From the NCBI RefSeq assembly GCF_007670255.1, contig NZ_SZVS01000003.1:332295-396294 (forward strand): 64,000 nt of DNA, written 5' to 3'. The notes beneath the pieces are model-generated. The model was not told the DNA's origin and did no database searches. It was given only the letters and a program-made list of their open reading frames with translations. The position numbers and the translations under genes are program-made. Positions 8,943 to 17,437 of the stretch are shown piece by piece. Source of the DNA: Paenarthrobacter nicotinovorans (GTDB lineage: Bacteria > Actinomycetota > Actinomycetes > Actinomycetales > Micrococcaceae). The stretch's first letter is position 1. Every line of letters starts with the position of its first letter.

Positions 8943-9991
8943 CGCTGATCGAAAGCCCGGCGTTTGTGCCCACCACAGTGGCCGTGCTGGGCGCAGGGTC
9001 CTGGGGCACCACGTTTGCGAAAATCCTCGCTGACGCTGCAACAGCTGCCGGAGTCGAGCGCACGATCCGTATCTGGGGACGCCGCGCCGAAGTAGTGGAG
9101 CAGATCAACTCGGCCCACCTCAATGAGCAGTACTTGAGGGACATTGAGTTGCCGGCGGCCATCACCGCATCCACGGACGTGGAAGAAGTACTGAAGGACG
9201 CCTCTTTGGTGGTCCTCGCGGTACCCGCGCAGTCGCTGAGGCCCCAGCTGGGTGACTGGAAAGCGCTGTTGGCCCCCGACGCCGTGGTGGTGTCCCTCAT
9301 GAAGGGCCTGGAACTGGGTACGGATGCCCGCATGAGCGAAGTGATAGCCCAGGAGCTTGGCCTTCCGGAATCGCGGGTTGCGGTGGTTTCCGGACCCAAC
9401 CTGGCCATGGAGATTGCCCGCGAGCAGCCAACCGCCTCCGTTGTTGCTTGCAGCGACGCCGACACAGCCGCTGCCATCGCCCTGTGCTGCACGGCGCCCT
9501 ACTTCCGTCCCTACACCAGTACTGACGTTGTCGGCGTGGAAATCGGCGGCATTGTCAAGAACGTCATCGCCTTGGCTGTGGGGATCTGTGAAGGCCGCCA
9601 GATGGGCGACAACACCAAGGCTTCCGTCATCACCCGTGGACTAGCCGAAACGTCAAGGCTCGCTCTGGCGCTGGGCGGGGAAGCCCACACGATGGCCGGA
9701 CTTGCCGGGCTCGGTGACCTCGTAGCCACCTGCTCGTCCGCACTCTCAAGGAATCACACTGCCGGGCGGCTGCTCGGTGAAGGGCTCAGCTTGGAGCAGG
9801 TGGCGGAAGAAATGACGCAGACCGCCGAAGGCATCAAGTCCGGCGCTGCCGTGCATGAACTGGCGGGGAAACTGAACGTTGAAATGCCCATCACCGCGGC
9901 GGTAGTGGCCGTGCTGGAAGGCAGAATGTCCGTTGATGACCTGGGGCCGCGATTGCTGGCCCGGGCACTGAAGTCCGAAGGCGACTACTGA
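8939..9991 (+). CDS. gpsA: NAD(P)-dependent glycerol-3-phosphate dehydrogenase
   Basis: GpsA of 350 residues reduces dihydroxyacetone phosphate to glycerol-3-phosphate for phospholipid synthesis. It has the N-terminal Rossmann motif VAVLGAGSWGTTFA (about residues 13-26), VVSLMKGLELGT, SGPNLAMEIA and the catalytic-lysine segment GIVKNVIALAVGI near 205. The start is a GTG overlapping the acyltransferase stop by 4 nt, and its stop shares one base with the ddl start (TGATG). These overlaps indicate tight translational coupling in the murA-plsC-gpsA-ddl operon. Confidence 0.95.
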   Translation: MTLIESPAFVPTTVAVLGAGSWGTTFAKILADAATAAGVERTIRIWGRRAEVVEQINSAHLNEQYLRDIELPAAITASTDVEEVLKDASLVVLAVPAQSLRPQLGDWKALLAPDAVVVSLMKGLELGTDARMSEVIAQELGLPESRVAVVSGPNLAMEIAREQPTASVVACSDADTAAAIALCCTAPYFRPYTSTDVVGVEIGGIVKNVIALAVGICEGRQMGDNTKASVITRGLAETSRLALALGGEAHTMAGLAGLGDLVATCSSALSRNHTAGRLLGEGLSLEQVAEEMTQTAEGIKSGAAVHELAGKLNVEMPITAAVVAVLEGRMSVDDLGPRLLARALKSEGDY

Positions 9992-11127
9992 TGGTGATTG
10001 AAGAACCCGCGGCCGTGAAGGCCAAACCCCGCGTAGCGATCCTTTTCGGGGGCCGCTCAAGCGAGCACGCCGTCAGTTGCGTTACAGCCGCTGGTGTCAT
10101 GGGCGCCATCGATACGAACAAGTACGAGGTCATCCCGATCGGCATCGCCAAGTCCGGTCAATGGGTTTTGGCATCGGGCGACACCAGCCAGTGGTCCTTG
10201 AGCTCGACGTCCCTTCCCGAGGTTGCGGCGTCGGGCAAAACCGTCACCCTGGCCGAAGTCGGCGGCGAACACCAGTTGATCGTCACAGCGCCCAATGCCG
10301 TTCCGGAGGAATTAGGGAGCGTGGACGTGGTGTTTCCGCTGCTGCACGGTCCATGGGGGGAGGACGGAACCATCCAAGGCCTGCTGGAATTGTCCGACAC
10401 CCGTTATGTAGGCGCCGGCGTGCTGGCCTCTGCAGTGGGAATGGACAAGCACTTCATGAAGGTGGTCTTCGAGTCCGCCGGACTGAAGGTGGGCCCCTAC
10501 ATAGCCGTGACGGACCGCGATTGGGTGACCGACCCCGAGGCTGTCCGCAAACGCGTGGACAAGCTCGGTTTCCCGGTGTTCGTCAAGCCGGCACGTGCGG
10601 GCTCTTCCATGGGAATTTCCAAGGTTGATTCGCTGGAAGGCCTCGATGCCGCCGTCGAAGAGGCCCGCCGCCACGACCTGAAGCTGGTTATCGAGGCCGG
10701 GATCGTTGGACGTGAGATCGAATGTGCAGTCCTGCAGGGACGCGGGACCGATGCACCACGCACCTCCATGCCGGGGGAGATCGCGGTCGCTGCCGGGGAA
10801 CACCAGTTCTACGACTTCGCTGCCAAGTACGTGGAGGATGGGGCGGCTGCCCTCAGCTGCCCGGCCGACATGCCGGACGAAGCAATCGCACGAGTCAGGG
10901 AATTGGCCGCAGTGGCTTTCGACGCCGTGGGCGCCGAAGGCCTGAGCCGCGTGGACTTCTTCTACACTCCTGCGGGAGAGCTGATCATCAATGAGATCAA
11001 CACCATGCCCGGCTTTACTCCCAAGAGCATGTACCCGCAGATGTGGGCTGCCTCAGGACTGGGTTACGCAGAGCTCATTGACGAACTCATCCACTTGGCA
11101 TTGACGCGGAAGACGGGCCTGCGCTAG
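9991..11127 (+). CDS. ddl: D-alanine--D-alanine ligase
   Basis: Ddl of 378 residues joins two D-Ala for the peptidoglycan stem peptide using ATP. The N-terminal domain (AILFGGRSSEHAVSCVTA, near residue 13; FPLLHGPWGEDGTIQGLLE, near 118) and the ATP-grasp core (FPVFVKPARAGSSMGISKV near 190; the metal-binding LIINEINTMPGFT near 330) are complete. The ATG overlaps the gpsA stop by one base. The gene ends 7 nt before the end of the convergent DUF3515 gene, with no terminator between them. Confidence 0.95.
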   Translation: MVIEEPAAVKAKPRVAILFGGRSSEHAVSCVTAAGVMGAIDTNKYEVIPIGIAKSGQWVLASGDTSQWSLSSTSLPEVAASGKTVTLAEVGGEHQLIVTAPNAVPEELGSVDVVFPLLHGPWGEDGTIQGLLELSDTRYVGAGVLASAVGMDKHFMKVVFESAGLKVGPYIAVTDRDWVTDPEAVRKRVDKLGFPVFVKPARAGSSMGISKVDSLEGLDAAVEEARRHDLKLVIEAGIVGREIECAVLQGRGTDAPRTSMPGEIAVAAGEHQFYDFAAKYVEDGAAALSCPADMPDEAIARVRELAAVAFDAVGAEGLSRVDFFYTPAGELIINEINTMPGFTPKSMYPQMWAASGLGYAELIDELIHLALTRKTGLR

Positions 11128-11134
11128 ATCGCGC

Positions 11135-11644
11135 CTACTTGCTCGAAGGCAGGTTCTGCAGGTCCTCCTGGCCGACGCACTTGCCGGTGGGCTTGATTTT
11201 TCCAACGGCGGCCGCGAGCTCGGTCAGGACTGTCGCGGAACTGATGTTTGCCGCTTCCAACTTGACCGGATCGATCAGTATCTCCGTGGCGGGTACACGG
11301 CCAAAAGTAGTCAGCGTGTACACGGGATCGCCTTCCTTGATGACCCAGTCGACGTCGTTGACGCTGACACAGCGGTCTGTGGTGGGTCCGGGCACGTTCA
11401 CACCGCAGCGGAGAATGACCTGCGAGGGATCTCCCCAGGCAGCCGTAGCCTGGCTGTTCGTCTTGCGGAGCGCAGCATCGCCGATCTTGTCGGGCAGGGC
11501 CACCATCATGGGGGCACAGGCAGGGTTGGCTGCGTCGGCGGCTGCGGTAACGTCAACGGCAGGTGAACAGGCCGACAAAGCCAGGACGGATGCAGAGGCC
11601 AGGGAAACGGCCAGCGCAGTGCGGCGGAGGGTCTTTCGATGCAT
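11135..11644 (-). CDS. DUF3515 family lipoprotein
   Basis: The 169-residue product has a basic N-terminus, a hydrophobic stretch and the lipobox LSAC (cysteine 26), so it should be exported and lipid-anchored. The mature part has the DUF3515 pattern, including the conserved cysteines in NPACAPMM, ILRCGVN, DRCVSV and GKCVG. The function of the family is unknown. The ATG at 11644 lies exactly 6 nt after a TAGGCT hexamer, suggesting a leaderless transcript. The gene is divergent from thiL and convergent with ddl. Confidence 0.85.
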   Translation of the reverse strand: MHRKTLRRTALAVSLASASVLALSACSPAVDVTAAADAANPACAPMMVALPDKIGDAALRKTNSQATAAWGDPSQVILRCGVNVPGPTTDRCVSVNDVDWVIKEGDPVYTLTTFGRVPATEILIDPVKLEAANISSATVLTELAAAVGKIKPTGKCVGQEDLQNLPSSK

Positions 11645-11650
11645 CTCTCC

Positions 11651-11656
11651 AGCCTA
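11651..11656 (-). promoter_or_regulatory. -10 hexamer of the DUF3515 gene (leaderless)
   Basis: On the minus strand TAGGCT is followed by 6 nt (GGAGAG) and then the ATG. This is the spacing expected when transcription begins at the A of the start codon. The GGAGAG also looks like a ribosome-binding site but is too close to the ATG to be used as one. Confidence 0.6.
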
Positions 11657-11755
11657 TCCCGCACGCACGGGCCTAACGGGCGTGGGTAGCCCCGGTCACA
11701 TTGCTGCGAAGCCGGCGGTGCATCGCTGCGTCGTTATCCTGTCAGGGGATCGCGG

Positions 11756-11761
11756 TAGCGT
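11756..11761 (+). promoter_or_regulatory. -10 hexamer of thiL (leaderless)
   Basis: TAGCGT is followed by 6 nt and the GTG of thiL at 11768, and no Shine-Dalgarno sequence is visible. This is a typical actinobacterial leaderless arrangement. No convincing -35 was found. Confidence 0.5.
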
Positions 11762-11767
11762 AGAGCC

Positions 11768-12781
11768 GTGCCAGCAGAACAAGTGACCGTCCAAGACCTT
11801 TCCGAGTCCGAGCTCCTTGCCCGGATCTTTCCCCGGCTGAACAGCAGTGCCGGCGTTCTGCTGGGTCCCGGTGATGATGCTGCCCTGGTAGCCGTTCCGG
11901 ATGGCCGCACCCTGATTTCCATCGACACGCAAACCCAGGACCAGGACTTCAGGCTCCAGTGGAAGAACGGCTACGGGACCACCGGGTACGACGTCGGGTG
12001 GAAGGCCGCCGCACAGAACCTCAGTGACATCAACGCCATGGGCGGCAGTGCTTCTTCCCTCGTCGTCAGCCTGACCATGCCGCCGTCCACACCCGTTGAC
12101 TGGGTGGAAGCCTTTGCGGATGGACTGACCGCCGCCATCGTTGAGTTGGGTGCCCCGGATTGCTCTGTTGCCGGAGGTGACCTTGGACGCGGCCGCGAAA
12201 TCGCGGTGACGGTCGCCGTCGTCGGGACCCTTGCCGGAGTCGCGCCCGTGCTGCGCTCCGGCGCGATGGCGGGCGACGTCGTAGCGGTGGCCGGCACCTT
12301 GGGGCGGGCGGCCGCGGGCTGGGCGTTGCTTGAAAGCGATGTTCCCTATGAGAGCCTCAGCGAAGAGCTCAAGGGCCTTGTGGAGCGCCAATGCAGGCCT
12401 CTGCCGCCTTTGGCGGCGGGACCGGAGGCTGCCAGGGCCGGCGCAACCGCCATGTTGGACATCTCCGACGGTTTACTGCGCGACGGCGGACGGCTCGCCG
12501 CTGCCAGTAATGCCGTGCTCGATTTCGACCCCCTGGCACTGAAAAAGTATGCCGCCGTGCTCGAACCAGCGGCTGCGCTGCTGGATCTTGACGCTATGCC
12601 CTGGGTACTGGGCGGGGGAGAGGACCATGGGTTGCTGGCCACGTTCCCAGCAGGAATTCAGCTGCCGCAGGGCTACACTGCGATAGGCTCAGTTCAAGCC
12701 GTTGTCGAGCCGACAGGCAGCGGCGTCCGGATCGCCGGGCATGCTGCTGACACCGTTGGATGGGATCACTTTGCAGACTAA
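11768..12781 (+). CDS. thiL: Thiamine-monophosphate kinase
   Basis: ThiL of 337 residues phosphorylates thiamine monophosphate to the active cofactor TPP. It has the PurM-like fold signatures: the N-terminal LLGPGDDAALV, KAAAQNLSDINAMGG near residue 80, the GGDLGRG loop near 140, ATAMLDISDGLLRDGGRLAAAS near 230 and the C-terminal LGGGEDHGLLATF. The GTG start lies just after a -10 hexamer, so the mRNA may be leaderless. The DAK2 gene begins inside its 3' end. TPP also controls thiC at 44 kb. Confidence 0.93.
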   Translation: MPAEQVTVQDLSESELLARIFPRLNSSAGVLLGPGDDAALVAVPDGRTLISIDTQTQDQDFRLQWKNGYGTTGYDVGWKAAAQNLSDINAMGGSASSLVVSLTMPPSTPVDWVEAFADGLTAAIVELGAPDCSVAGGDLGRGREIAVTVAVVGTLAGVAPVLRSGAMAGDVVAVAGTLGRAAAGWALLESDVPYESLSEELKGLVERQCRPLPPLAAGPEAARAGATAMLDISDGLLRDGGRLAAASNAVLDFDPLALKKYAAVLEPAAALLDLDAMPWVLGGGEDHGLLATFPAGIQLPQGYTAIGSVQAVVEPTGSGVRIAGHAADTVGWDHFAD

Positions 12782-13802
12782 GATCGCCGCGAACGCGCAC
12801 GCCATGAAACGTTGGCTCGGCAAGGCGGAAGTGGTCCTCGGAAACCACAGTGACCGCCTCAACGCGATCAACATCTTTCCCGTCGCCGACGGAGACACGG
12901 GAACCAACCTCTACCTCACAGTACGTGCTGCTGCTTCGGCTTTTGATGAATCGGAAGCTCCCGACGCCGCCCATGATGTCGGCGCTGTGCTCTCGAAAGC
13001 CGGCCAAGCAGCCATGGAGCAGGCGAGGGGCAACTCGGGAACTCTGTTCGCAGTATTCCTGTGCGCCGCAGCCGAGCCGTTGGCCGGCAAGAGCAGGCTC
13101 AGTGCACCGCTTCTGGCCACAGCGCTGAACCGGGCCCAAATCCGTGCCTGGTCAGCACTCAGCGAACCGGTGGCGGGAACCATGCTCTCTGTCCTGGAGG
13201 CCGCCGCGCATGCCGCGCAGCGGGTCGACGCTGAACAAGACGGCGACGACAGCAACCATGCGCTGGGTCTGTCGCTGGACGCCGTGGTGGATGCCGCCTA
13301 TCAGGCAGTGCTGCGCACCGAGGACGAGCTGGTCCAGTTGCAGGAGGCGCACGTGGTCGACGCCGGCGGGGTGGGCATGCTGCTGGTGCTGGACTGCCTC
13401 CGATCCGCCGTACTGGGCGAGGAACTGCAGGACGAGCTCCTGGACGACTTGCACGGCTACAAACTGCAGGATCCGCACATCCATGAGCACATGCCTGCCG
13501 ACGACGGGGTGGAGGTCATGTGCACCATCAGCCTTTCCCCGCTCAATGCCGCTATCCTGCGTCAACGCCTGGATGAAATGGGCGATTCTGTCATCATGAG
13601 CCAGGTTGGCGGCGCGCAGGCCCACGCTGATGACGAGGAATCCACGATGGAGGCCAGCTACCGGTGGCGCGTCCACGTCCACGTCCCCGACCCGGCTCCC
13701 GCCGTCGAGTTGATTCGTTCCCTGGGTGATCCCACCGACATCGCCGTCAGCCAGCTGGCCCTGCCGCGACACGATACCGACCAGCCACGGCATGACTACT
13801 GA
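12741..13802 (+). CDS. DAK2/DhaL-domain protein (fatty-acid-kinase-like, YloV N-terminal domain)
   Basis: The product has 353 residues from the ATG at 12741, 41 nt inside the end of thiL; an upstream start at 12702 and a TTG at 12771 are alternatives. The DhaL nucleotide-binding signature INIFPVADGDTGTNLYLTV and the QARGNSGTLFA and VVDAGGVGMLLVLD motifs are present. The family phosphorylates small substrates such as fatty acids presented by FakB/DegV proteins. YloV/FakA usually has about 550 residues with a second domain, so this is a shorter form. recG starts inside its last codons, so thiL, this gene and recG form one operon. Confidence 0.8.
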   Translation: MLLTPLDGITLQTKIAANAHAMKRWLGKAEVVLGNHSDRLNAINIFPVADGDTGTNLYLTVRAAASAFDESEAPDAAHDVGAVLSKAGQAAMEQARGNSGTLFAVFLCAAAEPLAGKSRLSAPLLATALNRAQIRAWSALSEPVAGTMLSVLEAAAHAAQRVDAEQDGDDSNHALGLSLDAVVDAAYQAVLRTEDELVQLQEAHVVDAGGVGMLLVLDCLRSAVLGEELQDELLDDLHGYKLQDPHIHEHMPADDGVEVMCTISLSPLNAAILRQRLDEMGDSVIMSQVGGAQAHADDEESTMEASYRWRVHVHVPDPAPAVELIRSLGDPTDIAVSQLALPRHDTDQPRHDY

Positions 13803-16047
13803 ACTGGAATTGCCGCTCGAACGCAGGATCGGCAAGCGGTCAGCGGCGGTTATCGAGAAACACCTGGGGCTCAAGACCTGCGGTGCCCTGCTGAACTACT
13901 TTCCGCGGCGTTATCTGAGCCGGGGCGAACTGACTCCCATCAGCAAGCTGCCGCTCGATGAGGAGGTCACGCTCATAGCCCGTGTGGTGTCCAACAGCAC
14001 CCGCCAGATGCGCGCCCGCCGGGGCTCCATCACCGATGTCGTCGTGACCGATGAGGCCGGCGGGAGCGGTGTTCCCGGGACACTGAAGGTCAGCTTCTTC
14101 AATGGTTTCCGGGCCAAGGCTGAACTCCTGGCCGGACGGCGGGCGATGTTTTCAGGCAAGGTCACCCGTTATGGCGGTGCCCTGGGCCTGACCAATCCGG
14201 ACTTCCTCCTGTTGGACGAGGATCCGGAGGCTGAGGACTCCGTGGACCCCGCCAAGCTCGCGGCGATGCCGATTCCGGTGTACCCGGCCACGGCGAAGCT
14301 GACCAGCTGGTCCATCCACAAGGTGGTTGCCTCCCTGCTACAAACCCTGGACCTCGACGCGTTGGAGGACCCGATCCCGGAGCGTATTGCTGCCAGGGAC
14401 GGGCTGCTCAGCGTCGCCGAATCATACCGGCTGATCCACTCGCCGGAGACGCCGAAGGATTGGCAGCGGGCGCAGGAACGCTTCCGCTACCAGGAAGCTT
14501 TGGTCCTTCAAACTGCCCTGGCCCGCAGGCGTGCCCAACTCGCGGCCGAAGAAGCCACCGCCAGGCGTCCCACAGCAGATGGCCTGCTCAGCAGCTTCGA
14601 CCGGAGCCTGCCCTTTACCCTGACCGCCGGCCAAGCCGCCGTCGGAAAGACCCTTGCCGAAGAGCTGGGCCGCGACACCCCCATGAACAGGCTCCTGCAG
14701 GGAGAGGTGGGTTCCGGCAAGACCATCGTTGCCCTGCGCGCCATGCTCCAGGTGGTCGATGCCGGTGGCCAGGCTGCGCTCCTTGCCCCTACCGAGGTCC
14801 TGGCCGCCCAACACTTCGATTCGATTCGGCGCACGCTCGGCACCCTGGCGCGTGACACCATGTTTGGCGGCGCGGGCATGCTGGGTGGAGACCTCTCCCA
14901 ACAGTCCGTGCAGGTAACGCTTCTGACCGGTTCCATGCCTACTGCCGCGAGGAAGCAGGCGATGCTGGACGCTGCTTCGGGTAATGCGGGAATCGTCATT
15001 GGTACGCATGCACTGCTGAGCGACAAGACCAGTTTCCAGGATCTAGGGCTGATCGTGGTGGATGAGCAGCATCGTTTCGGAGTTGAGCAGCGTGATGCCC
15101 TCCGTGCAAAAGCCCAACGGCCGCCGCACTTGTTGGTGATGACTGCAACGCCTATTCCCCGCACTGTGGCAATGACTGTTTTCGGCGACCTTGAGACGTC
15201 CATCCTCGATGAACTCCCGGCCGGCCGCGCGCCCATTTCCACCCACGTGGTGGGGCTGGCGGAAAACCCTGGCTGGGCGGACCGAATTTGGAAGCGTTCG
15301 CGGGAGGAAGTCGACGCCGGGCATCAGGTCTACGTGGTGTGCCCCAAGATCGGATCGGACGACGACGGCGACTTCAGTCCGGGCGAAGCGGAACCAAGCG
15401 ACGCGGCGTTGTCGGACGAGGGTTCGGCCCGGGAGCTCGCGTCGGTGACCGCCGTCGTCGAGAGCCTCGCGCAGGAGCCGTCCCTGGGCGGCGTGCCGGT
15501 GGCACCGCTTCATGGCCGGCAGGACCCACAGGTGAAGTCGGAAACCATGGCGTCGTTCGCCTCCAACCAGACCAAGGTGCTGGTTTCCACAACGGTCATC
15601 GAAGTCGGTGTGGACGTCCACAATGCCACCTTGATGGTCATCCTCGATGCTGACCGCTTTGGCATTTCACAACTCCACCAGCTGCGGGGGCGGGTGGGTC
15701 GTGGCGGCCTTCCCGGCACGTGCCTCTTGGTAACTACCCTGGAGCCTGGCCATCCGAGCCGCCGCCGGCTGGAAGCCGTTGCCTCCACCACAGACGGTTT
15801 CGAGTTATCGCAGGAGGACCTTAAGCTTCGTCGTGAAGGCGACATCCTGGGTGCCTCGCAATCCGGTGGGCGCTCGACGTTGAAGTTGCTCCGGGTCCTT
15901 GAGCACGAGGACATCATCGCCCGCGCGCGGGCCGATGCCCAAGCGTTGGTGGGCCAGGATCCTTCTTTGCAGGACCAGCCGGCCCTTTCCGCTGCGATCG
16001 ACCAGTACTTGAATCCCGAGAAGGAGGCGTTCCTTGAACGCGGTTAG
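13792..16047 (+). CDS. recG: ATP-dependent DNA helicase RecG
   Basis: RecG of 751 residues remodels stalled forks and branched recombination intermediates. An N-terminal wedge/OB domain (about residues 1-200) is followed by the two helicase lobes: Walker A GEVGSGKTIVAL near 305, the DEQH box LIVVDEQHRFG near 425, TATPIPRTV near 455, and motif VI QLRGRVGRGG near 630. I chose the ATG at 13792 (MTTELELPLERRIG) because the open frame upstream is only the end of the DAK2 gene. It overlaps that gene by 11 nt. rsmD follows after 33 nt, the usual actinobacterial order. Confidence 0.94.
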   Translation: MTTELELPLERRIGKRSAAVIEKHLGLKTCGALLNYFPRRYLSRGELTPISKLPLDEEVTLIARVVSNSTRQMRARRGSITDVVVTDEAGGSGVPGTLKVSFFNGFRAKAELLAGRRAMFSGKVTRYGGALGLTNPDFLLLDEDPEAEDSVDPAKLAAMPIPVYPATAKLTSWSIHKVVASLLQTLDLDALEDPIPERIAARDGLLSVAESYRLIHSPETPKDWQRAQERFRYQEALVLQTALARRRAQLAAEEATARRPTADGLLSSFDRSLPFTLTAGQAAVGKTLAEELGRDTPMNRLLQGEVGSGKTIVALRAMLQVVDAGGQAALLAPTEVLAAQHFDSIRRTLGTLARDTMFGGAGMLGGDLSQQSVQVTLLTGSMPTAARKQAMLDAASGNAGIVIGTHALLSDKTSFQDLGLIVVDEQHRFGVEQRDALRAKAQRPPHLLVMTATPIPRTVAMTVFGDLETSILDELPAGRAPISTHVVGLAENPGWADRIWKRSREEVDAGHQVYVVCPKIGSDDDGDFSPGEAEPSDAALSDEGSARELASVTAVVESLAQEPSLGGVPVAPLHGRQDPQVKSETMASFASNQTKVLVSTTVIEVGVDVHNATLMVILDADRFGISQLHQLRGRVGRGGLPGTCLLVTTLEPGHPSRRRLEAVASTTDGFELSQEDLKLRREGDILGASQSGGRSTLKLLRVLEHEDIIARARADAQALVGQDPSLQDQPALSAAIDQYLNPEKEAFLERG

Positions 16048-16080
16048 TAGTCCAGGACAGCGTCGACGGGGAGTCGCCCA

Positions 16081-16647
16081 GTGAGCCGGATCATCGCCGG
16101 AGTTGCCGGTGGAAACCCCTTGGCAAGTGTTCCCGGGACTGCGACACGGCCCACCACTGACCGCGTCAAGGAAGCGCTGTTCTCGAGGCTTGAGTCGTTG
16201 GCGGTCATCGACGACGCCAGGGTCCTTGACCTTTATGCCGGTTCCGGTTCGCTGGGCGTTGAGAGTGCCAGCAGGGGTGCGCGCAGCGTGGACCTGGTGG
16301 AGTTCGATGCCCGGGCCAGCGACGTCTGCCAGCGGAATGCGGACCTGGTCAACCAGAGCCTGGGGACCAAGAGGGTTTCCGTCCACCGCTCCAAAGTGGA
16401 GTCCTACCTTGAACGGGCAGGCGAGTCTTCGGTATGGGATCTGGTCTTTCTCGATCCGCCCTACCCCTTGGACGAGCAGGCCTTGAGCGCAGTGCTCGAA
16501 AAATTGGCGCCTCACCTGGACGATGCTGCCGTGGTAGTGGTGGAGCGGAGTTCCCGCAGTCCTGAACCCGCATGGCCTGACGCCTTGGAAAGCTTCGCTG
16601 ATAAGAAATACGGCGAGACCAAGTTGTGGTTCGCCGAACCTGCCTGA
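16081..16647 (+). CDS. rsmD: 16S rRNA (guanine966-N2)-methyltransferase
   Basis: RsmD of 188 residues methylates G966 of 16S rRNA with S-adenosylmethionine. The SAM-binding motif VLDLYAGSGSLGVESASRGA (near residue 48) and the catalytic motif VFLDPPYPL (near 124) are present. Translation starts at a GTG preceded by GGGGAG. In most actinobacteria coaD follows directly. Here coaD is on the same strand 2 kb away, with two minus-strand genes inserted between them. The stop lies 1 nt from the end of the convergent spermidine-synthase-like gene. Confidence 0.92.
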   Translation: MSRIIAGVAGGNPLASVPGTATRPTTDRVKEALFSRLESLAVIDDARVLDLYAGSGSLGVESASRGARSVDLVEFDARASDVCQRNADLVNQSLGTKRVSVHRSKVESYLERAGESSVWDLVFLDPPYPLDEQALSAVLEKLAPHLDDAAVVVVERSSRSPEPAWPDALESFADKKYGETKLWFAEPA

Positions 16648-16648
16648 G

Positions 16649-17437
16649 TCAGCCCGTAATCTGGTCCAGGTCCACGCCGTGGAGGACGGTGGCAGGGTGC
16701 GGCCCCTTGGCCAGCAGCTCGGCTGTCCACTCCGCAGGCCATGGCGTCCGGGTGCCTGCCAAAATAATGTTGCCCGGATAACGGCCCGCGAACATCCCGG
16801 TTTCCGCAAAAGCAGCGACGTCCTCCATGGCCGCCCGAAGGGCCGAGACCTGGCTGCGGACCAGCGTCAGCGCAGGCTCGTCTCCGACGTTCACTATCAG
16901 GACGCCGTCAGGAGCCAGCCGTGCGGCGGCTTCTTCGTAGAAGTCACGGCACGCGATATGGGCAGGAGCCTCGGGCCCGGAGAAGATGTCAAGGATCACG
17001 ACGTCGAATCCCACCTCTGCGGGCAGCTCAGCCAAGGCGGCACGTGCGTCGCCAATATGGGTGGTCAACCTGGTGCCTTCGGGCAGGGGCAGTTTTTGGA
17101 GGACGAAGTCCAGGAGTTCACGTTCCAGTTCAACTGCGTACTGTTCCGAGCCCGGGCGGGTGGCCTGGATGTAACGTGCCAGGGTGAGCGCTCCTGCGCC
17201 CAGATGAAGGGCCCGGATGGCTTGTCCGGGAGGGGCGGCCAGATCCACCAGCGACCCGATCCTGCGAAGGTACTCGTAGAAGATCTCCTCCGGCGCTGCC
17301 AGGTTCACGTGCGACTGTTCGGCGCCGCCGATGCTCAGGATGAAGCTGCCCTCAACCAACTCATCCGGTTCGATGGTGGCGTGCTGGCCGGTGGTTCTCA
17401 GGAAGCGCTCGGCATGACCCCGGTCCTTTGGCCTCAC
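16649..17437 (-). CDS. Spermidine synthase-like protein
   Basis: The 262-residue product has a Rossmann methyltransferase-like fold resembling the C-terminal domain of spermidine synthases: ALHLGAGALTLARYI near residue 93, an acidic AVELERELLDF, a GDAR stretch, and VVILDIFSGPEAPAH near 150. The GGGDG putrescine-aminopropyltransferase signature reads LGAGA here, so true polyamine synthesis is doubtful. Such proteins are often annotated spermidine synthase without evidence. The GTG start overlaps the stop of the upstream aminotransferase gene (GTGA), which implies co-translation with it. Confidence 0.7.
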   Translation of the reverse strand: MRPKDRGHAERFLRTTGQHATIEPDELVEGSFILSIGGAEQSHVNLAAPEEIFYEYLRRIGSLVDLAAPPGQAIRALHLGAGALTLARYIQATRPGSEQYAVELERELLDFVLQKLPLPEGTRLTTHIGDARAALAELPAEVGFDVVILDIFSGPEAPAHIACRDFYEEAAARLAPDGVLIVNVGDEPALTLVRSQVSALRAAMEDVAAFAETGMFAGRYPGNIILAGTRTPWPAEWTAELLAKGPHPATVLHGVDLDQITG